A program made the translations under genes and the position numbers. The notes under the pieces are model-generated. The model saw only the letters and a program-made list of their open reading frames with translations, was not told where the DNA came from and made no database searches. Shown here piece by piece: positions 1-12,699 of a stretch of 64,000 bases of DNA. Every line of letters begins with the position of its first letter. Position 1 is the first letter of the stretch. The stretch is from Tiliqua scincoides (lineage: Eukaryota; Chordata; Lepidosauria; Squamata; Scincidae): positions 19,176,061 to 19,240,060 of the forward strand of contig NC_089830.1 in assembly GCF_035046505.1 (NCBI RefSeq). Direction: 5' to 3'.

Positions 1-14
1 CCAACCAGCTAAGC

Positions 15-204
15 CAGTGGTTCCCAAACTGTGCACCACAGCACAGGAGCACCACAGAATGCCCCCAGCAGTGTCTTCTTGCTAGCTCTCCCAGGCATTG
101 CCATCTTGAAGAACATGTCATTCAAGATGGCGGCACCCAGAAAAGTTTGGTGATGACATTGCCACAGCAGTATGCCATGACCATGGTAAGTTTGGGAACT
201 ACTG
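15..204. mobile_element. hAT-type MITE
   Basis: The ends are CAGTGGTTCCCAAACT and AGTTTGGGAACTACTG (one mismatch). They are flanked by agctaagc (7-14) and ggctaagc (205-212), an 8 bp target duplication with one mismatch. No coding sequence is present. Confidence 0.75.
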
Positions 205-663
205 GGCTAAGCAACTGCTGCTCACCGTGAGAAAAATCCAGGCAGACATCCAGTTAACAATATCTGGATGTTAACATTACAGTACGACACGGAAGTATGG
301 TTAGCTAAACCTCAGCAGCTGCTGAGGCAAGTCACTGCTGAAACTCAGAGTGTTCCGTTTTCCCCCAATCACTGACTCTGATCAAAAAGTGACTATGGAT
401 GACAAATATTGGCTGGGAGTAACAGCTATTTTTAAGGCTTATAAATCTACAAAAGGGTGCAGGGGGAAGCAGAACGTGTGCCATTAACAACTGGGTGATA
501 ATGGTCATTCCACCACAAATTAGTTTCACTTGCATTCCAGCCTTCCTCCAAGGATGTTAGGCCAGTACATGTGGGGACATCCTGCTTTCCCCTCTCACAA
601 CCATATGAAGTACATTAGATTGAGAGACTGGTCTAAGGTCATTGCCTCTGCAATCCAGATTGT

Positions 664-830
664 GGCTCAGCAATAGCAGCATCTGCTTTGTACGCAGTAG
701 GACCCAGGTTTGATAAATGTAGGGTCTGACACCCTAGAGAACCATTGCTATCCAGTGCAGAGAGTACTGAGCTAAATAAACAAATGATCTTACTCAGTAT
801 AACAGAGCTTCCTATGTCAACCACTATACT
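664..830 (+). mobile_element. Sauria-type tRNA-derived SINE
   Basis: The head resembles a tRNA (gtggctcag...gcatctgctttgtacgcag...ccaggtttga). The body contains the gagtactgagctaaata and actcagtataa blocks that I associate with squamate Sauria SINEs. The copy looks old. Confidence 0.6.
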
Positions 831-961
831 ATGCTGGCTCTCAGGTTTCTTAAATTTAAGAATCAAGGGGAGATCCGTGAAAATTTCACAGCACTGGAGG
901 GAGAAGCTGGGCCCATACAAAGTGCATCTACTGAGACTTTCTCCTACCCTATCTTCTAGAA

Positions 962-1429
962 CAGGATTTCTCAAACTTTGAGGGAGCTTTACTCCCGCAG
1001 TAAGTTCCTGTGTGGGAGGGGCTAGGGCAGCAACGCGATCCCCAGGATCGCGTTGCAAAGGGGGGGCAGGGGGGTACTCGTGCCTTACTTTACATGATGC
1101 TGGGCTGCAGCAGGCTGCAGGAGGTGCAGGCAGCCCTTCACAGCGCTCCCCGATGCTTGGAACCTGCAAAAGAAGCAGGCACAAAGCACCTCCTGCAAAA
1201 CAGAAGTGTTTTGCGCCCACTTCTTTTGCAGGTTCCAAGCGTCGGGGAGCGCGGTGCACAGCTGCCTGCACCTCCTGCAGCCCAGCATTATGCAAAGTAG
1301 GGCACAAACACCCCCTAGCAACGTGATCCTCCCCTTCCCCTGCCTCCCTCCCCTTCCCCTGCCCCTTAAAGGGACGGGGAAGTGTTACACGAACTGGTGG
1401 GTTGCGACCCACCAGTTTGAGAACCACTG
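962..1429. mobile_element. hAT-type foldback MITE
   Basis: The ends are CAGGATTTCTCAAAC and GTTTGAGAACCACTG, with a perfect 8 bp target duplication ttctagaa at 954-961 and 1430-1437. Internally it holds a palindrome centred near 1042 (caacgcgatcc / ggatcgcgttg). It also holds a long inverted repeat of roughly 100 bp arms (about 1090-1185 against 1215-1305), so most of the element can fold back on itself. Confidence 0.85.
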
Positions 1430-1575
1430 TTCTAGAAGATACAGAAGAAACCCATATTGCCAATATAGGGAATAAGGACATCAGGAAGATATCAGTCTGT
1501 TAAAGACAATGGGCTGCAAGGGCAACAGAGCAACACATCTTCTCAATTCAACATTGTGCTTCAAAATGTACTCAC

Positions 1576-1730
1576 AGCACTAGCCTGCCAAGTACCAGAG
1601 GAACTTCTTCACATTCGGTAGTCAAGTAAGGTCGGGCACTGGCAAAGCTTTGGATAGCGACTCGATACACTTCCAGGAGAGGCAATGAGTGCTCCGAAGC
1701 ACCCCGGTTGCTGGCATATTGTAGCAGTGC
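1576..1730 (-). CDS. RLF: RLF/ZNF292-type zinc-finger protein, coding exon 2
   Basis: This exon encodes about 52 residues that I recognise as the conserved N-terminal helical region shared by RLF and ZNF292, with stretches LLEVYRVAIQSFASARPY and LTTECEEVPLVLGRLVL. It begins after a CTAG acceptor at phase 0 and ends at a GTGAGT donor at phase 2. It joins in frame to the exon at 13774-13911, giving FCQ|ALLQYASN as in RLF. The family are large nuclear C2H2 zinc-finger proteins; the fingers lie downstream, beyond the left edge of the window. The residues around it (QYASN, ASEH, SFASARPYLTTEC) are closer to RLF than to ZNF292 as I remember them. Human RLF is not next to the kallikrein locus, so this could be a paralogue or a lineage-specific arrangement. 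Confidence 0.8.
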
Positions 1731-1897
1731 CTAGAAGACGAATAAATGTAGCAAAACTTAGTATTTAATAATTTAAAAACAAAAAGAACAAACCTTTCTA
1801 ATTTGAGTTATAATTATATGCGGAGGAAATTCAACCATGACTGTCTCAAAGACAAATGAAGAAATGGCAATTTATCACTGACCTCTTTGAGTACACA

Positions 1898-1924
1898 CAC
1901 GTACACACACACACACACACACAC
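1898..1924. repeat. (AC)n microsatellite
   Basis: A short CA run of about 12 units in the intergenic or intronic DNA upstream of exon 2 of the RLF-like gene. Confidence 0.9.
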
Positions 1925-2581
1925 CCTTAAGCCAAATTGCAAATACTAATTACTGAGATTAATGGACCCTTGAGAACAGAGTGCCTGAAAGCCATTACAG
2001 GATAGCAGGAGAGTATAAGTTCCAGACTTGCAAAACTTTTGTTTACAGACTATTGTAGACACAACACCTGCAGTCAAACAATGTTCGAAACCCAAGGTAA
2101 TGTTTCCACAATGAAAACCTGCACAGAATCCACTCTCAAGGAAGGTTTTCCCACCCAAACAGCTTTTCTGCAAGGAAACTGTAGTTTTTAAAAGAATCGG
2201 GCTTTCTGAGCACAAAGCAGCAGCACAACCAGGAATGAGCCAAAAACCCATTCAAAATAATCCCTCTCCCCATGTCTACAGTTGCTACCAGTGATGCAAT
2301 ACAAGCAGGGATGCTGCCAGTCATGGGGGGGGGGGGCTAGGACCAATACTCAATGGTCCACAAATCCACATACACAGACCGTTGCAGGATGCCATCATTT
2401 GATCACTGTTTGTACTGTAATGTGTGCTTCATGGAGAGCTTCAGCAAAATACTGCTTTAGAAATATTAGAAAGGCAATAAATACTGTATCGGAGAAGCTG
2501 ACAGATTGGGCCAAAAAGGATGGCTCCATTGAGTCAATATCTAGAGTACAGGTCCCTCAGGGTAAGGACCTGCCTCTATAG

Positions 2582-3387
2582 CAGGGGTGTCCAACGTTTT
2601 TGGCAGGAGGGCCACATCATCTCTCTGACACTGTGTCGGGGGCCGGGGGGGGGGAAGAATTGATTTACATTTAAAATTTGAATACATTTACATAGGTTTA
2701 CATAAATGAATATATTAAAGATGAACTTATATGAATGAATGAAGGTCTTGCAATAGGTCAAGGCCTATAAAAGGCCTTGCACAAAGCAAGGTTGGCCTTT
2801 CCTTTGCTGCCACTACTGCATCACAGACGTGAAACAGCAAGCAGTGGAGGAAGACCTCATCCCACAGCTCACGCAAAGAGGTCAAACAGTTGCCTTCACA
2901 CTGAGAGCAGTTGTGTTAGGCCAGTGAGGGCTGCAACAAATCTCTGGAGGGCCAGAGGCTCATTAGAGACTGGGGGCTCCCTGAGGGCCACATTGAGAGG
3001 CCTCGAGGGCCGCATGTGGCCCCAGGGCCTGGATTTGGGCACCCCTGGTTTACATAAATGAATATATTAAAGATGAACTTATATGAATGAATGAAGGTCT
3101 TGCAATAGCTCAAGGCCTATAAAAGGCCTTTCGCAAAGCAAGGCTGGCCTTTGCTGCCGCATCACAGAAGTGAAACAATAAGCAGTGGAGGGAGCCCTCA
3201 TCCCACAGCTCACGCAAGAGGTCAAACAGTCGCCCTCACGCTGAGAGCAGTTGCTTCAGGCCAGTGTGGGCTTCAACAAATCTCCGGAGGGCCGGAGCCC
3301 CATTGGAGACTGGGGGCTCCCTGAGGGCTGCATTGAGAGGCCTCGAGGGCCACAAGTGGACCCAGGGCCGGGGTTTGGGCACCCCTG
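2582..3387. mobile_element. hAT-type MITE with internal tandem duplication
   Basis: The ends are CAGGGGTGTCCAAC and GTTTGGGCACCCCTG, flanked by a perfect 8 bp duplication ctctatag (2574-2581 and 3388-3395). A segment of about 340 bp occurs twice inside (from about 2695 and from about 3050), each with the gaatatattaaagatgaac block. The copy is therefore longer than its relatives at 18825 and about 8149. Confidence 0.88.
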
Positions 3388-3559
3388 CTCTATAGAAAGC
3401 TTTACATGCACTGATGGTGTGATAACACTGCCACTAAGATGCAAGATGGGAGATCTGTGATTAGGTCTTTTCCTTAGCTAGAAGAAGCCATAGTACCTGC
3501 ACTGAATCTTCCCTCTCTCTCAGCCTCAGACTGCTGCCCATGAAATGGAGTAAATTAAT

Positions 3560-3915
3560 TCACCACCAGCAAGTGCTGAGTTAGGCAACAAGATACACAG
3601 CCCACAACTCGACGACCAGTAACAGGAGTGTGCGGTACAGGTCCAAGATTTAAGTCAGAGATGCGCTCAAGTACGTGGCTTCTGCAAAGCACAGATGGGC
3701 AGGACATGTCATCCGCCGAACAGATGACCAATGGAGCACCAGAATCACACACTGGATCCTGTATCACGTCAAAAAAACCCTTGGTCGACCGGTTACTCGC
3801 TGATCAGATGCCTTTCCCAGGTCATTTAAACAACAGGGACTGCTGCACTGGACAACATTCGCACTAGACCAAAAAACTTGGAGCAAGTGTGGGCCACATT
3901 GGAAAGATAGCCAAA
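3560..3915 (+). mobile_element. RTE-like LINE fragment (ORF2 C-terminal end)
   Basis: A conceptual reading of the plus strand gives AKHRWAGHVIRRTDDQWSTR and, further on, the TLGRPVTRW motif. These are typical of the region after the reverse transcriptase in RTE-clade LINEs. It is a short 5'-truncated fragment in the RLF-like intron. Confidence 0.55.
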
Positions 3916-5693
3916 GAGGATGGACCATCAATGTATCAATTTATGATGCTGCATATAGGAAGAGGGGAAGGGTCGAACTCCAATCCCTCCCACCAATTCC
4001 AAAGAACTCCCCGTCCAGATATTTTTAACCAAAGAGGGACAAACATGTTCAGTCATCTAATTACTTATTTCCTACAACACACCAAGTCTGATCTTTACCA
4101 CTGGGGGATGTATTTGTGAAAACTACATAATGTTTGAAAACATGAAAACAATCACAAAGCATCAACCTACTAAGGCTGAGGACAAGAACAAAATTCTGTA
4201 TGGCTACTTAGAGAACTGCCCATTTTTGTGGATGCTTTCTACCAACAGGCGTACTATGCACAGTAAGCCAGATTGTCAGTGCTAGCAGAGCACTGCAGGC
4301 TTGGAAAACATGCTCCTATGGAAATATGCTCCAATGGTATTTGCTTGCTGTGTCACAACATTGCATTGGGGATTTATAGGAAGATTTTTTTGTTCTAGTT
4401 CCACACACCCCAAGGGGCCTTGGGTTTCCCAAACAGCAGTCCCTGGTGCCACATGGCAAGCCAGCCAGAAGTGAGTTTCCAATGTAATTTGCAATTCAGC
4501 ATGGCAACCTTCAGCTCCAAGTCAAAAATCCCACTGAGCATGCACAAACCCTGGGGCTCACCTAAAATGCAGCTGCTTCAGAAATGTATCTAAACCAAAT
4601 CCAAGCACACTCAAGAAGATAACTGGGCACATTTCAGAATGCCAAAGCTTTATCAGTTCACATGGAAGAGGAGACATGGTCCCAGCAGACAGCATCTTCC
4701 CCCACCAATACAACAGGTCCCAGGTCTTTTACGGACTTCAGGCAATCACACCCAGTTTTGGGCAGATGCTTAAAGTCAGGTGCTTAAAGTCAACTGCTTC
4801 ATTATCATCTGCTCAAGTAGCTGAAACCAAGTTTACAAATCTCTCATTCCCACTTGGAATACATGTATTTGCTTTTTAGCTAGTACTTCTGGGACCACAG
4901 CAGTTCTCCATGAATCCTCCAGCGTCACAGTTAAGTGTTCTGAAATTTATCCAGCTTTTTCCTTCAAGCTGGGTGAATGTGTTCTAGTTCACTTACAATT
5001 AATCCAGCTTTGTCTCGTATTTGACCATGTTTTGTCATTATTCTGATCAGTCTTGCCTTCACCGTCAAAATGGAAAACAGTCTTATTTTAGCTTTCCTTC
5101 TTTATAATGGCTGAAGTAAAAAAGTTGAGACTTATCTTTATCCACAGTCACATATACAGGGATGCAAAGTGGCAATATTGCAAGGCCAAGCTTTAGCATA
5201 TGGGGGTGGGATGGAACCTAACAGGAATAGTTAAGAAACATCCACAGACCTGAGAAAGACTCAAGGTGAGCTGGGAATCTGTCTCTGGTGGCAGAAAATG
5301 TAACCTGCCCAATGCTGGAACATCACAATGACAGCCAGTACAACTTGTCAAGTCATGGCTCAGCTTTCTTAGGAGAACCTGACTGCATTTGGGAAAGTAT
5401 GGTGCAGAGGATGCTCTGTCACAGAGGATCTGTCTCTGTCACAACAACATGGCAACCATCAACTCGAGGGGACTCATAATTAAGGGTTTTTTAAAAATAT
5501 GTCATAAGCCATTTATCCTGCAATCATAAGTTTACGTGGCGTCATAACGGTCAGTCACCATAACACCCAAAGCTATACCAGAAATAACCACTATTTTGTG
5601 CTAATACCCCATTTCCAAATCCGGTACACACTTACTGCATGAGGACCATGGACAGAAACAGGAGAAATGCGTGAACCACCTTCTCCTCACCAT

Positions 5694-5985
5694 ACAATGG
5701 GCCCTCTCTTATCTGTAGGCTTGGCATCTGTGGATTTGAATATCCACAAATGCAAAGTCTGGGGCTGGAGGATCTCAGAGACGTGACCAAAATTGCCTTC
5801 CAGTCACGTCCAGGAGGTCTTATGAAATGTGGGGAGGTCCCTGTGCCTCAGAAGGCCTCCTTGAGATTTCTGAAAGGCATTTCTGGTTTGCAGGTCATCC
5901 CCCCCCCCCCCAATTTCACTATCCATGAATTCAGTATCTATGGGGCCCTGGAACAGATCCCCCACAGATACTGAGAGCCCACTTT
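5694..5985. mobile_element. Tigger/pogo-like MITE fragment
   Basis: Outer segments TGGGCCCTCTCTTATCTGTAG and the inverted-type CAGATACTGAGAGCCCACTT bracket text such as ttcactatccatgaattcag. That text resembles the ends of Tigger-like elements. No clear TA duplication was confirmed. Confidence 0.4.
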
Positions 5986-8148
5986 ACTTGGTTTTCCAAA
6001 CTAAAGTGTCTTCTCTTTCTGTGTAATAGTGACAATAGAGTAAAAGTGTTTCACAGGCTAAATATACAACACCAACAAGAAGCTAAAATCTGAAAAGCCT
6101 GGGGGGGATTGGGTTACCTATACCATCAGACTTCCCTATAGCAGAATCTTCTAAGTTAATGGAGGTCATCTGGGCAACATGCTTTGCCAACCGCTGAGAG
6201 AAGTTCAGAACTCATGAGTACAGTTTCTCTAAAGTGAGATTCTCAACTAAATACTTTGTACAGATTCTGTCTTCTGCTAAAACTAGACTCAAGAGAGAAG
6301 GCATCTAAGCTTATGATTTTACTTTCTCTTTCCCTTTCCACCAGGCTAAGAGAGTCACACCTACTACAACCATTAACCCATTCCTCTTCCCCGCTTCTTA
6401 ACGCAACTGCCAAATCATTCTGCTTGCTACAGCACATTAAAGATTTGACCTTTAAACATGCTAATCTCCAGCAAATAGCTAACTGAGGTTTCAAACAAAT
6501 AATATGGTAAGAAGATGTCACTGTCTTACCCCTTATGTGACTGCATGTGTACAACTTGCCACTGGTTATTTGTAACAGCAGTCTCAAAGAATTATCCCTC
6601 CCCTGCCCCCCCCCAAATTAAATATATAGTATTGCACTAGGGACAAGTCTGGTTGGAGGAACTCATGGAGGAGGAAAAATAACAGTGCAAACACCCTGTT
6701 ATTTCCAAGGGAAACAACCAACTTGTATTGAAACAAGTAAAGATGCGCTCAGGGACAAAGATAAGGATGAATGGAGAGTCAAGATTGCTTAGAGGCATGA
6801 ACAAGAACTGAAGTGATAAATAGGGTTGTGGTTCAACACTAGAGATAGCACTTTTGGCAGGGTTATCTTCTCACACATTTATGAACAAGTTGCACCTCAG
6901 TTCTTCTCTGATTTTGTTGACATTTGTAATGCGTCGGCACACATATTTTTAACAGACTATTTCCTGTTAAGTTTTCCCCTTTCCATTTTCAGTTCATCAT
7001 AAGATCCTTGTAAGACCACCTAAAAAGACCAATGGAGTTTTTTTGTTTTGTTTGGGGGGGGGGGGTACAAGAACTGTGCCTTATGCAATACAAAGCCACA
7101 TTTTTCCCCCTGCAAAGGAATTTTATATAGAATAGGGATTCACAGGAACCTAATGATTTTTTAAAAACCTAACCGCTTGAAAACCCATCTCATCTAACTT
7201 CTTCCACACAACAGCTCCTAACTCTCCATTGGCATGGCATACAAAATCTGCTTTTGTTGATAGCCTTTTACATGACCCTGTGGTCTTATTCTGGGCTCTC
7301 TCTCCAGAACTCTCATTGATGCAAATTGATTATGAAGTTCACATACTTCTCTCTTATAGACCATTCCATTCCAGTTCTACATTTAAAGACTCTCCCTTAT
7401 CTGATTGCTAATGCAGTATCCAGAAATCCTCTCCAGTCCTTGTCAAAGTTTATCATATTTACAGCCAGCACTGCTGGCTTCCCATGAGAGAAGCCAAATC
7501 TAAGACAACCTCTATAGCCAAGCTTCATTTCCTAAGGATACATAAGATACACAGCCAAGCCTTGGAGGAAAAGGATTTAAGCCATCACCAGCCCTAGCTT
7601 CTCTGCCCACTGTCCTACATCTTATACGGTTTGCAGTTTCTCCTATTCTGCAGCATCATAGAAACCTTTTATGATGTCTGAATTCTTTGAATATGAGGTT
7701 TGAATTGCAAGGTTGGAGAAAATTTAGTCACTACAAGATTGGGGAACTTTTAGGAACTACCAAGAGTTTTCCAGTTAACACTACGCACACAAGCAAGCAA
7801 TTCCCAAACAACATGCCATAAAAAACCCACAGAGGATCCTTGAGGTCAAAGTACCCATTGACACAGAGTTTTTCCTCTGCATGATCTATTGGTCTGGTCT
7901 TCTTGCCTCTTTCCAGTCAGCTATCTATCAGAACCGGTAGTTCTTCTGCATCTCTGGGTGTTACTAAATCATTCAAGATGCAGAAATGCAACAGAAGTAC
8001 CCGCCCTCACAGAAGAGTATCAAAAGCATCTCTGCATGAGTTCCCATTGCTCTAGGTTTGTCTTTCTCTTTGATGCATTCAGAAAAACCACAGTTATTCT
8101 TGTGCATTCTTACTCTACAAGTACCAGTAAAGTCTTTTGGTGTAAAGT

Positions 8149-8688
8149 GGGGTTGGGCTAACCCTGGCCTGGTGGCCATTTGTGGCCCTCGGGGTCCCCC
8201 AATCCAGCCTGCAGAGAGTCCCCAGTCTCCTATGCACCTCTGGCCCGATAGAGACTGTTGGAACCCACACTGGCCCATGACTGCCGGTTGTGACCGACAG
8301 ACTTGAGCTGCGGGCGAAGTTAAAGCAAGACATTTTATAGTTTCCATGTGTTTTCTGCTTTTCCCTGAGCAAAATTTTAATGTGTCCCCCCCATTGCCTC
8401 TGAACAACTTATGTCTCCAGGCATTTCTGGCTTGGTCTGTGTTTTCACTGTGCAGGAGGTGTGTGGCAAACAGTTTATAGTTCTCATGTGGTTCTATATG
8501 CCTGTATAACAGTTCTCATGTGTATTATAAATAAACTCAGTAAAATCCATTCATTCATATAAGTTCCATCTCTAATGTATTGTTTATGTAAATTTATTCA
8601 AATTTGGAATGTAAATTAATTTTTTTCCTGCTCCCTGACACAGAGTCAGATGATGCGGCCCTCCTGCCAAAATGTTTGGACACCCCTG
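8149..8688. mobile_element. hAT-type MITE, CAGGGGTG family
   Basis: This is a relative of the elements at 2582 and 18825. It has a ggccatttgtggccctcg block near one end and ccaaaatgtttggaCACCCCTG at the other. The left end and target duplication are degraded, so the left limit is approximate. Confidence 0.65.
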
Positions 8689-9707
8689 GTCTAGTGGTTA
8701 GTGACTGACAAATGTTTGCCCACGCCTGGAAAAGCAAAGAGAAACCAGGTCTCTCTGGGAAGAATTGTGTGACAGAAGTTATCCTGCCCTGGAGATTATC
8801 TGCTCCCATCTCCAATTTGATCTGGGGAGTGGGTGCTTCTGGGGAAAGTCTGGTTTTTGCCTCATCGCTAATGCCAAGGCAGTACATTGGTGAGTGCCAG
8901 GGGTATTGGCCCACCAAATATGGCCTAAGGGGGTTTGCTGGTTTACTCCAAAGAGAAGATCTACTTTTGGAAACCTGGCCCTAAGACTGAAAATTTTGGA
9001 AGACAAATGATGAAAAAGCAGGATATAAATACTTTAGAACAAACCATATTTCCTTATTTAAAATTTGTAAAGAAAGCATGCCTCACCTTAGTTATCAGAT
9101 GTTTGGGAAAGGCTACAATAAGGGGACACCTTGGAATAGAACTGAATTTTTAAACACATCCACTGCTGTTACATCAAACAGCAGATACATACAAATGCAG
9201 ATGTGGACAAGGACAGCCATCAAATCATCTTCAAGGACCATGCCATGAGAAACAGAAAAATTTGAACATGATCCCAGGGCTTATCATTGGTGCAACATCT
9301 TGTCTAGACAACAGCCACCATCCAGTAAGTCAATACAGAACTAGAGAGTTAAAATTGTGTCCTAAAAGGACACTTTGTTTTAACACCTTCAAAAATGCAT
9401 ACATGGAAATTAATGTTTATCATTAAATTGGATTCCAAAAGCAAGAGAAAGGTCATCACTGTTAGCACATCAACACATCATGACCACCTTCAATTACTCC
9501 ATTCTGTCAAATAGTTTGGTCTTGGAACAGACTGGCTACAAGTCAAGGGCCTCTGTGCACAAGTCAAAGAGGCTATTAAGGCCATTCTTTTACAACTCCT
9601 TAAGGTGCATCAACTGACTGGGTGAACCCAGTTGACTGCATAGCATCTATAAGCACAGATCTTACCAAGGACCATCTTTCCCTTTGGTAGTACTGTAGCT
9701 CAGAAGT

Positions 9708-9850
9708 AATGCAAAGTGTAGCTCAGTGTTTCCCATGCAAAAAGACCTAAGTTCAATCCTGGACATTTCCAGATAAAGCTGGAAGACTCCTGCGCATCAG
9801 TACAGACAATACAGAGCTAGATGGACCACGGGGCAGTTTCAGGAAGACCC
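9708..9850 (+). mobile_element. Sauria-type tRNA-derived SINE
   Basis: It has a tRNA-like head (gtgtagctcagtg...aagttcaatcc) and the gtacagacaatacagagctagatggacca body, the core of squamate Sauria SINEs. It is somewhat degraded. Confidence 0.65.
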
Positions 9851-10748
9851 TGTCTGTGCCTCTACCCTTCTCAAAAACATCTACCATTCAGATTCAAATC
9901 ACATGGCATCTCAACTTTATGGATCTTAGCTGGGAGTAGATACAAATGCTCCAGGCAGCAGCAGCCCCAATAGATGTTACAATGGCAGTGCGCTCTGGGG
10001 TGTCTCCCACAACACCATTAAAACATGCTTCTTGAAATCATCATAACAAAATCTGACATTCCTTCTCTCTGATAGATCAGAGTACACCATCATCATAAGT
10101 GTTAGTTACCATAACAAAAGGTAACACACATGCACTGATGAAAGGATCTATTCAGGTTCAAGATCAACCCATTCTCCAACAAATAAGAGGGCAAATGACA
10201 ACATTTTCCAGCCTATGGCTACCTTGGAAAGGAAATTATAGAAGCCATGCTAAAGGAGACACCATAACAAAGTTCATATCCACTGCATTCTACAACATTT
10301 CAATGACATTTCCAGCTAGTTACTGGATTACTGTTTTCCTTATGCAAGAACTATGTCACTCTCAGAATGAGAACTGCATCTCAAATTGATTCACACCATT
10401 AAAGTTATTCTGCACTCCTCAGCACAGACCCACTGCCAAGCTTATTAAGTAAGGTTTTTGCATTGCAAAATTAAATAAGCACTTCTGGATAGATTACCAG
10501 GATGGGAATCCTCCTTTCCATTTGAAGCAGGCTACAATTCAATGCACCCTTACTTAAGAATAACATCCATAGAAAACAGTGGGTCTACTTCTGAGTAAAA
10601 AGGGTTGCAAATATATGCAGCTGCATCTCTCTGCTGCGAATTGAATTGCACACTCCCAGTTATGTGTTATGGGTTGTATGTTGTACACAGAGCTCCTGGC
10701 TTAACACACCAGACACTTTAAAGGTGGATTTGATTCATGGTTCTCCTG

Positions 10749-11259
10749 CAGTGGTTCCCAACCTTTTTCACTTGCATATCCTTTGGCAGCCCGTTTTCGT
10801 AAATTGTACCCTTCATATTAGCAAAATGTTTGTAATTAATAATACAAGCCCTCATCTCCTCTATACGAAAGCCCAGACTTCATGCATTTATCACAGTATT
10901 TTCTCTTTTTATCTGTTTAAAGAACAGAAGACTCTGCCTTTGCACTGTTTTGCACCAGAAGTGTGCTGAGAAATTCTGGGTGATTGATCACTTTCCATAT
11001 TATGTTTCAGTTTTTTTACTGTGCTGGTTTTCAATCACTGGTTCATACATGAATTGATGACCAAAAACTAGCTATTGGTAGGGCTTTCACAGCCAACTAG
11101 CTACTTCCCTTCCTGATCCTTGCAAGGCATTCCTGTCTTGCAAGGTATTCTGGAGCATGACCTGCCTTTTTCTACCATTATTCCATTCTTTTTCAAGTAC
11201 CCCTAAAGGTCCTGTTGAGTGTCCCTGGGAGTACATGAATACCAGGTTGGGAACCACTG
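10749..11259. mobile_element. hAT-type element
   Basis: Inverted ends CAGTGGTTCCCAACCT and AGGTTGGGAACCACTG are well preserved over 510 bp. The immediate flanks (ttctcctg and ttttactg) match poorly, so the target duplication has decayed or was lost. Confidence 0.7.
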
Positions 11260-12103
11260 TTTTACTGGTATGTTGTTTACAGTGCACTTACTCTGATAGT
11301 GCTTACAAAAAGGCAATGAAGATCAGAATTTAACAAGAATAAAAATATGTCTTATGATCTTTTACTATGTTTTTAATAAATTAGAGACTATAGTTCTTAG
11401 GTAACAATTAGTGGTGGGTTATTTTTCAGGATCTGGCCTTGAGTAAAATCAGACAAAGCTAAAGTCAGACAGCCCCCTAAGTTTAACCCCGACTTATCCG
11501 AGGGTCATAGAAAATTCCATGATAGTTGGCTCAAAACCTGCCCTTGGCTTGTCTGTGGGATTGACTTATAGGCAAGTATCTGCGGTGCTTAGTGGATTTC
11601 TGCCTCCAATTTTTTGTCAAAGTTCAAGGCAGTTTGCAAAGAGCCAATGCAAAGCAGATATAAAACCAAAACAAAAATATAAACACATTTGCAATGTTAC
11701 ATTTTTTTTTTTTACAAAGCACTGGAAGTCCACATGAAAACTGACTTGCAGCACAATGCTATGCATATTTACTCAGAAATAAGTTCCACTGGGTTCAAGG
11801 CGTTTTACTTGCATAGGATTGCGGCCTTTAAAGACACTGGTGAATCAAGACCATTTTCACCTGATGTCTGAAAAATCAAAGCCGCTGCCCTGTGAATGTG
11901 TTTGGGGATGGTATTTTTTTTTTGTCAGGGGGCCACCACGAAAGAGGCACTGAACTAAACTAACATCTCGCCAAGCCTTCAAAAAACAAGAGCAAACCAA
12001 AGACAACATCAATAAATAATTTCAATGCATGGGCAGATTCACTGTGCATGAACGCGCGCGCACACACACACACACAGGGAAATGTTTTTGCTCCCTAAAC
12101 ACA

Positions 12104-12490
12104 AGAAGAGCCCTGCTGCATCAGGTCAAAGGCCCATCTAGTCCAGCATCCTGTATCTCACAGCAGCCCACCAGATGCCTCATGGATCACACCAGGTAAT
12201 AAGAGACCTGCACCTCCGTGCCCTCCCTTGCATCTGGCATTGTGAAGCAGCCTACGTCTACAACCAGGACGTTGCACATACACATCATGGTTTGTAACTC
12301 TTGACAGACTTTTCTAGAAATCTATCCAATCTTCTTTTAAAGGCATGTAAGCCAGACATTATCACCAAAGCCTGTGGTAAGGAGTTCCACAGACCAATGA
12401 CACCAATGCTGGGTAAAGAAATAAGTTCTTTGGCCTGTTCTCACTCAATTTTAGTGACGTCCACAGGTTCTTGTTGTTTTCCCCTCTCAC
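12104..12490 (-). mobile_element. CR1 LINE 3' tail fragment
   Basis: On the plus strand it reads agagccctgctgcatcaggtcaa... through the acattatcaccaaagcctgtggtaagg block to caccaatgctgggtaaag. This is the reverse complement of the CR1 3' end seen at 59004-59400. It is more diverged than the copies near 32910 and 59004. Confidence 0.8.
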
Positions 12491-12699
12491 ACAACGTAGG
12501 TCACCCATACTGGGGGAAGAAGCGGATGGACCAATACCAGGGGAAGTGTATACGTCCATACTGCAGAGAAGGGGAAAATAAATTGCAGGTACGCACAGGA
12601 TGCTGCTAAAACACCACAACAACCTCAATGCTCTTCTATTCAGTAGGGGGGAAAAAACAGACCCACAGGCAGAGGCACAAAGGGAGGGCTGCCCAGGGC

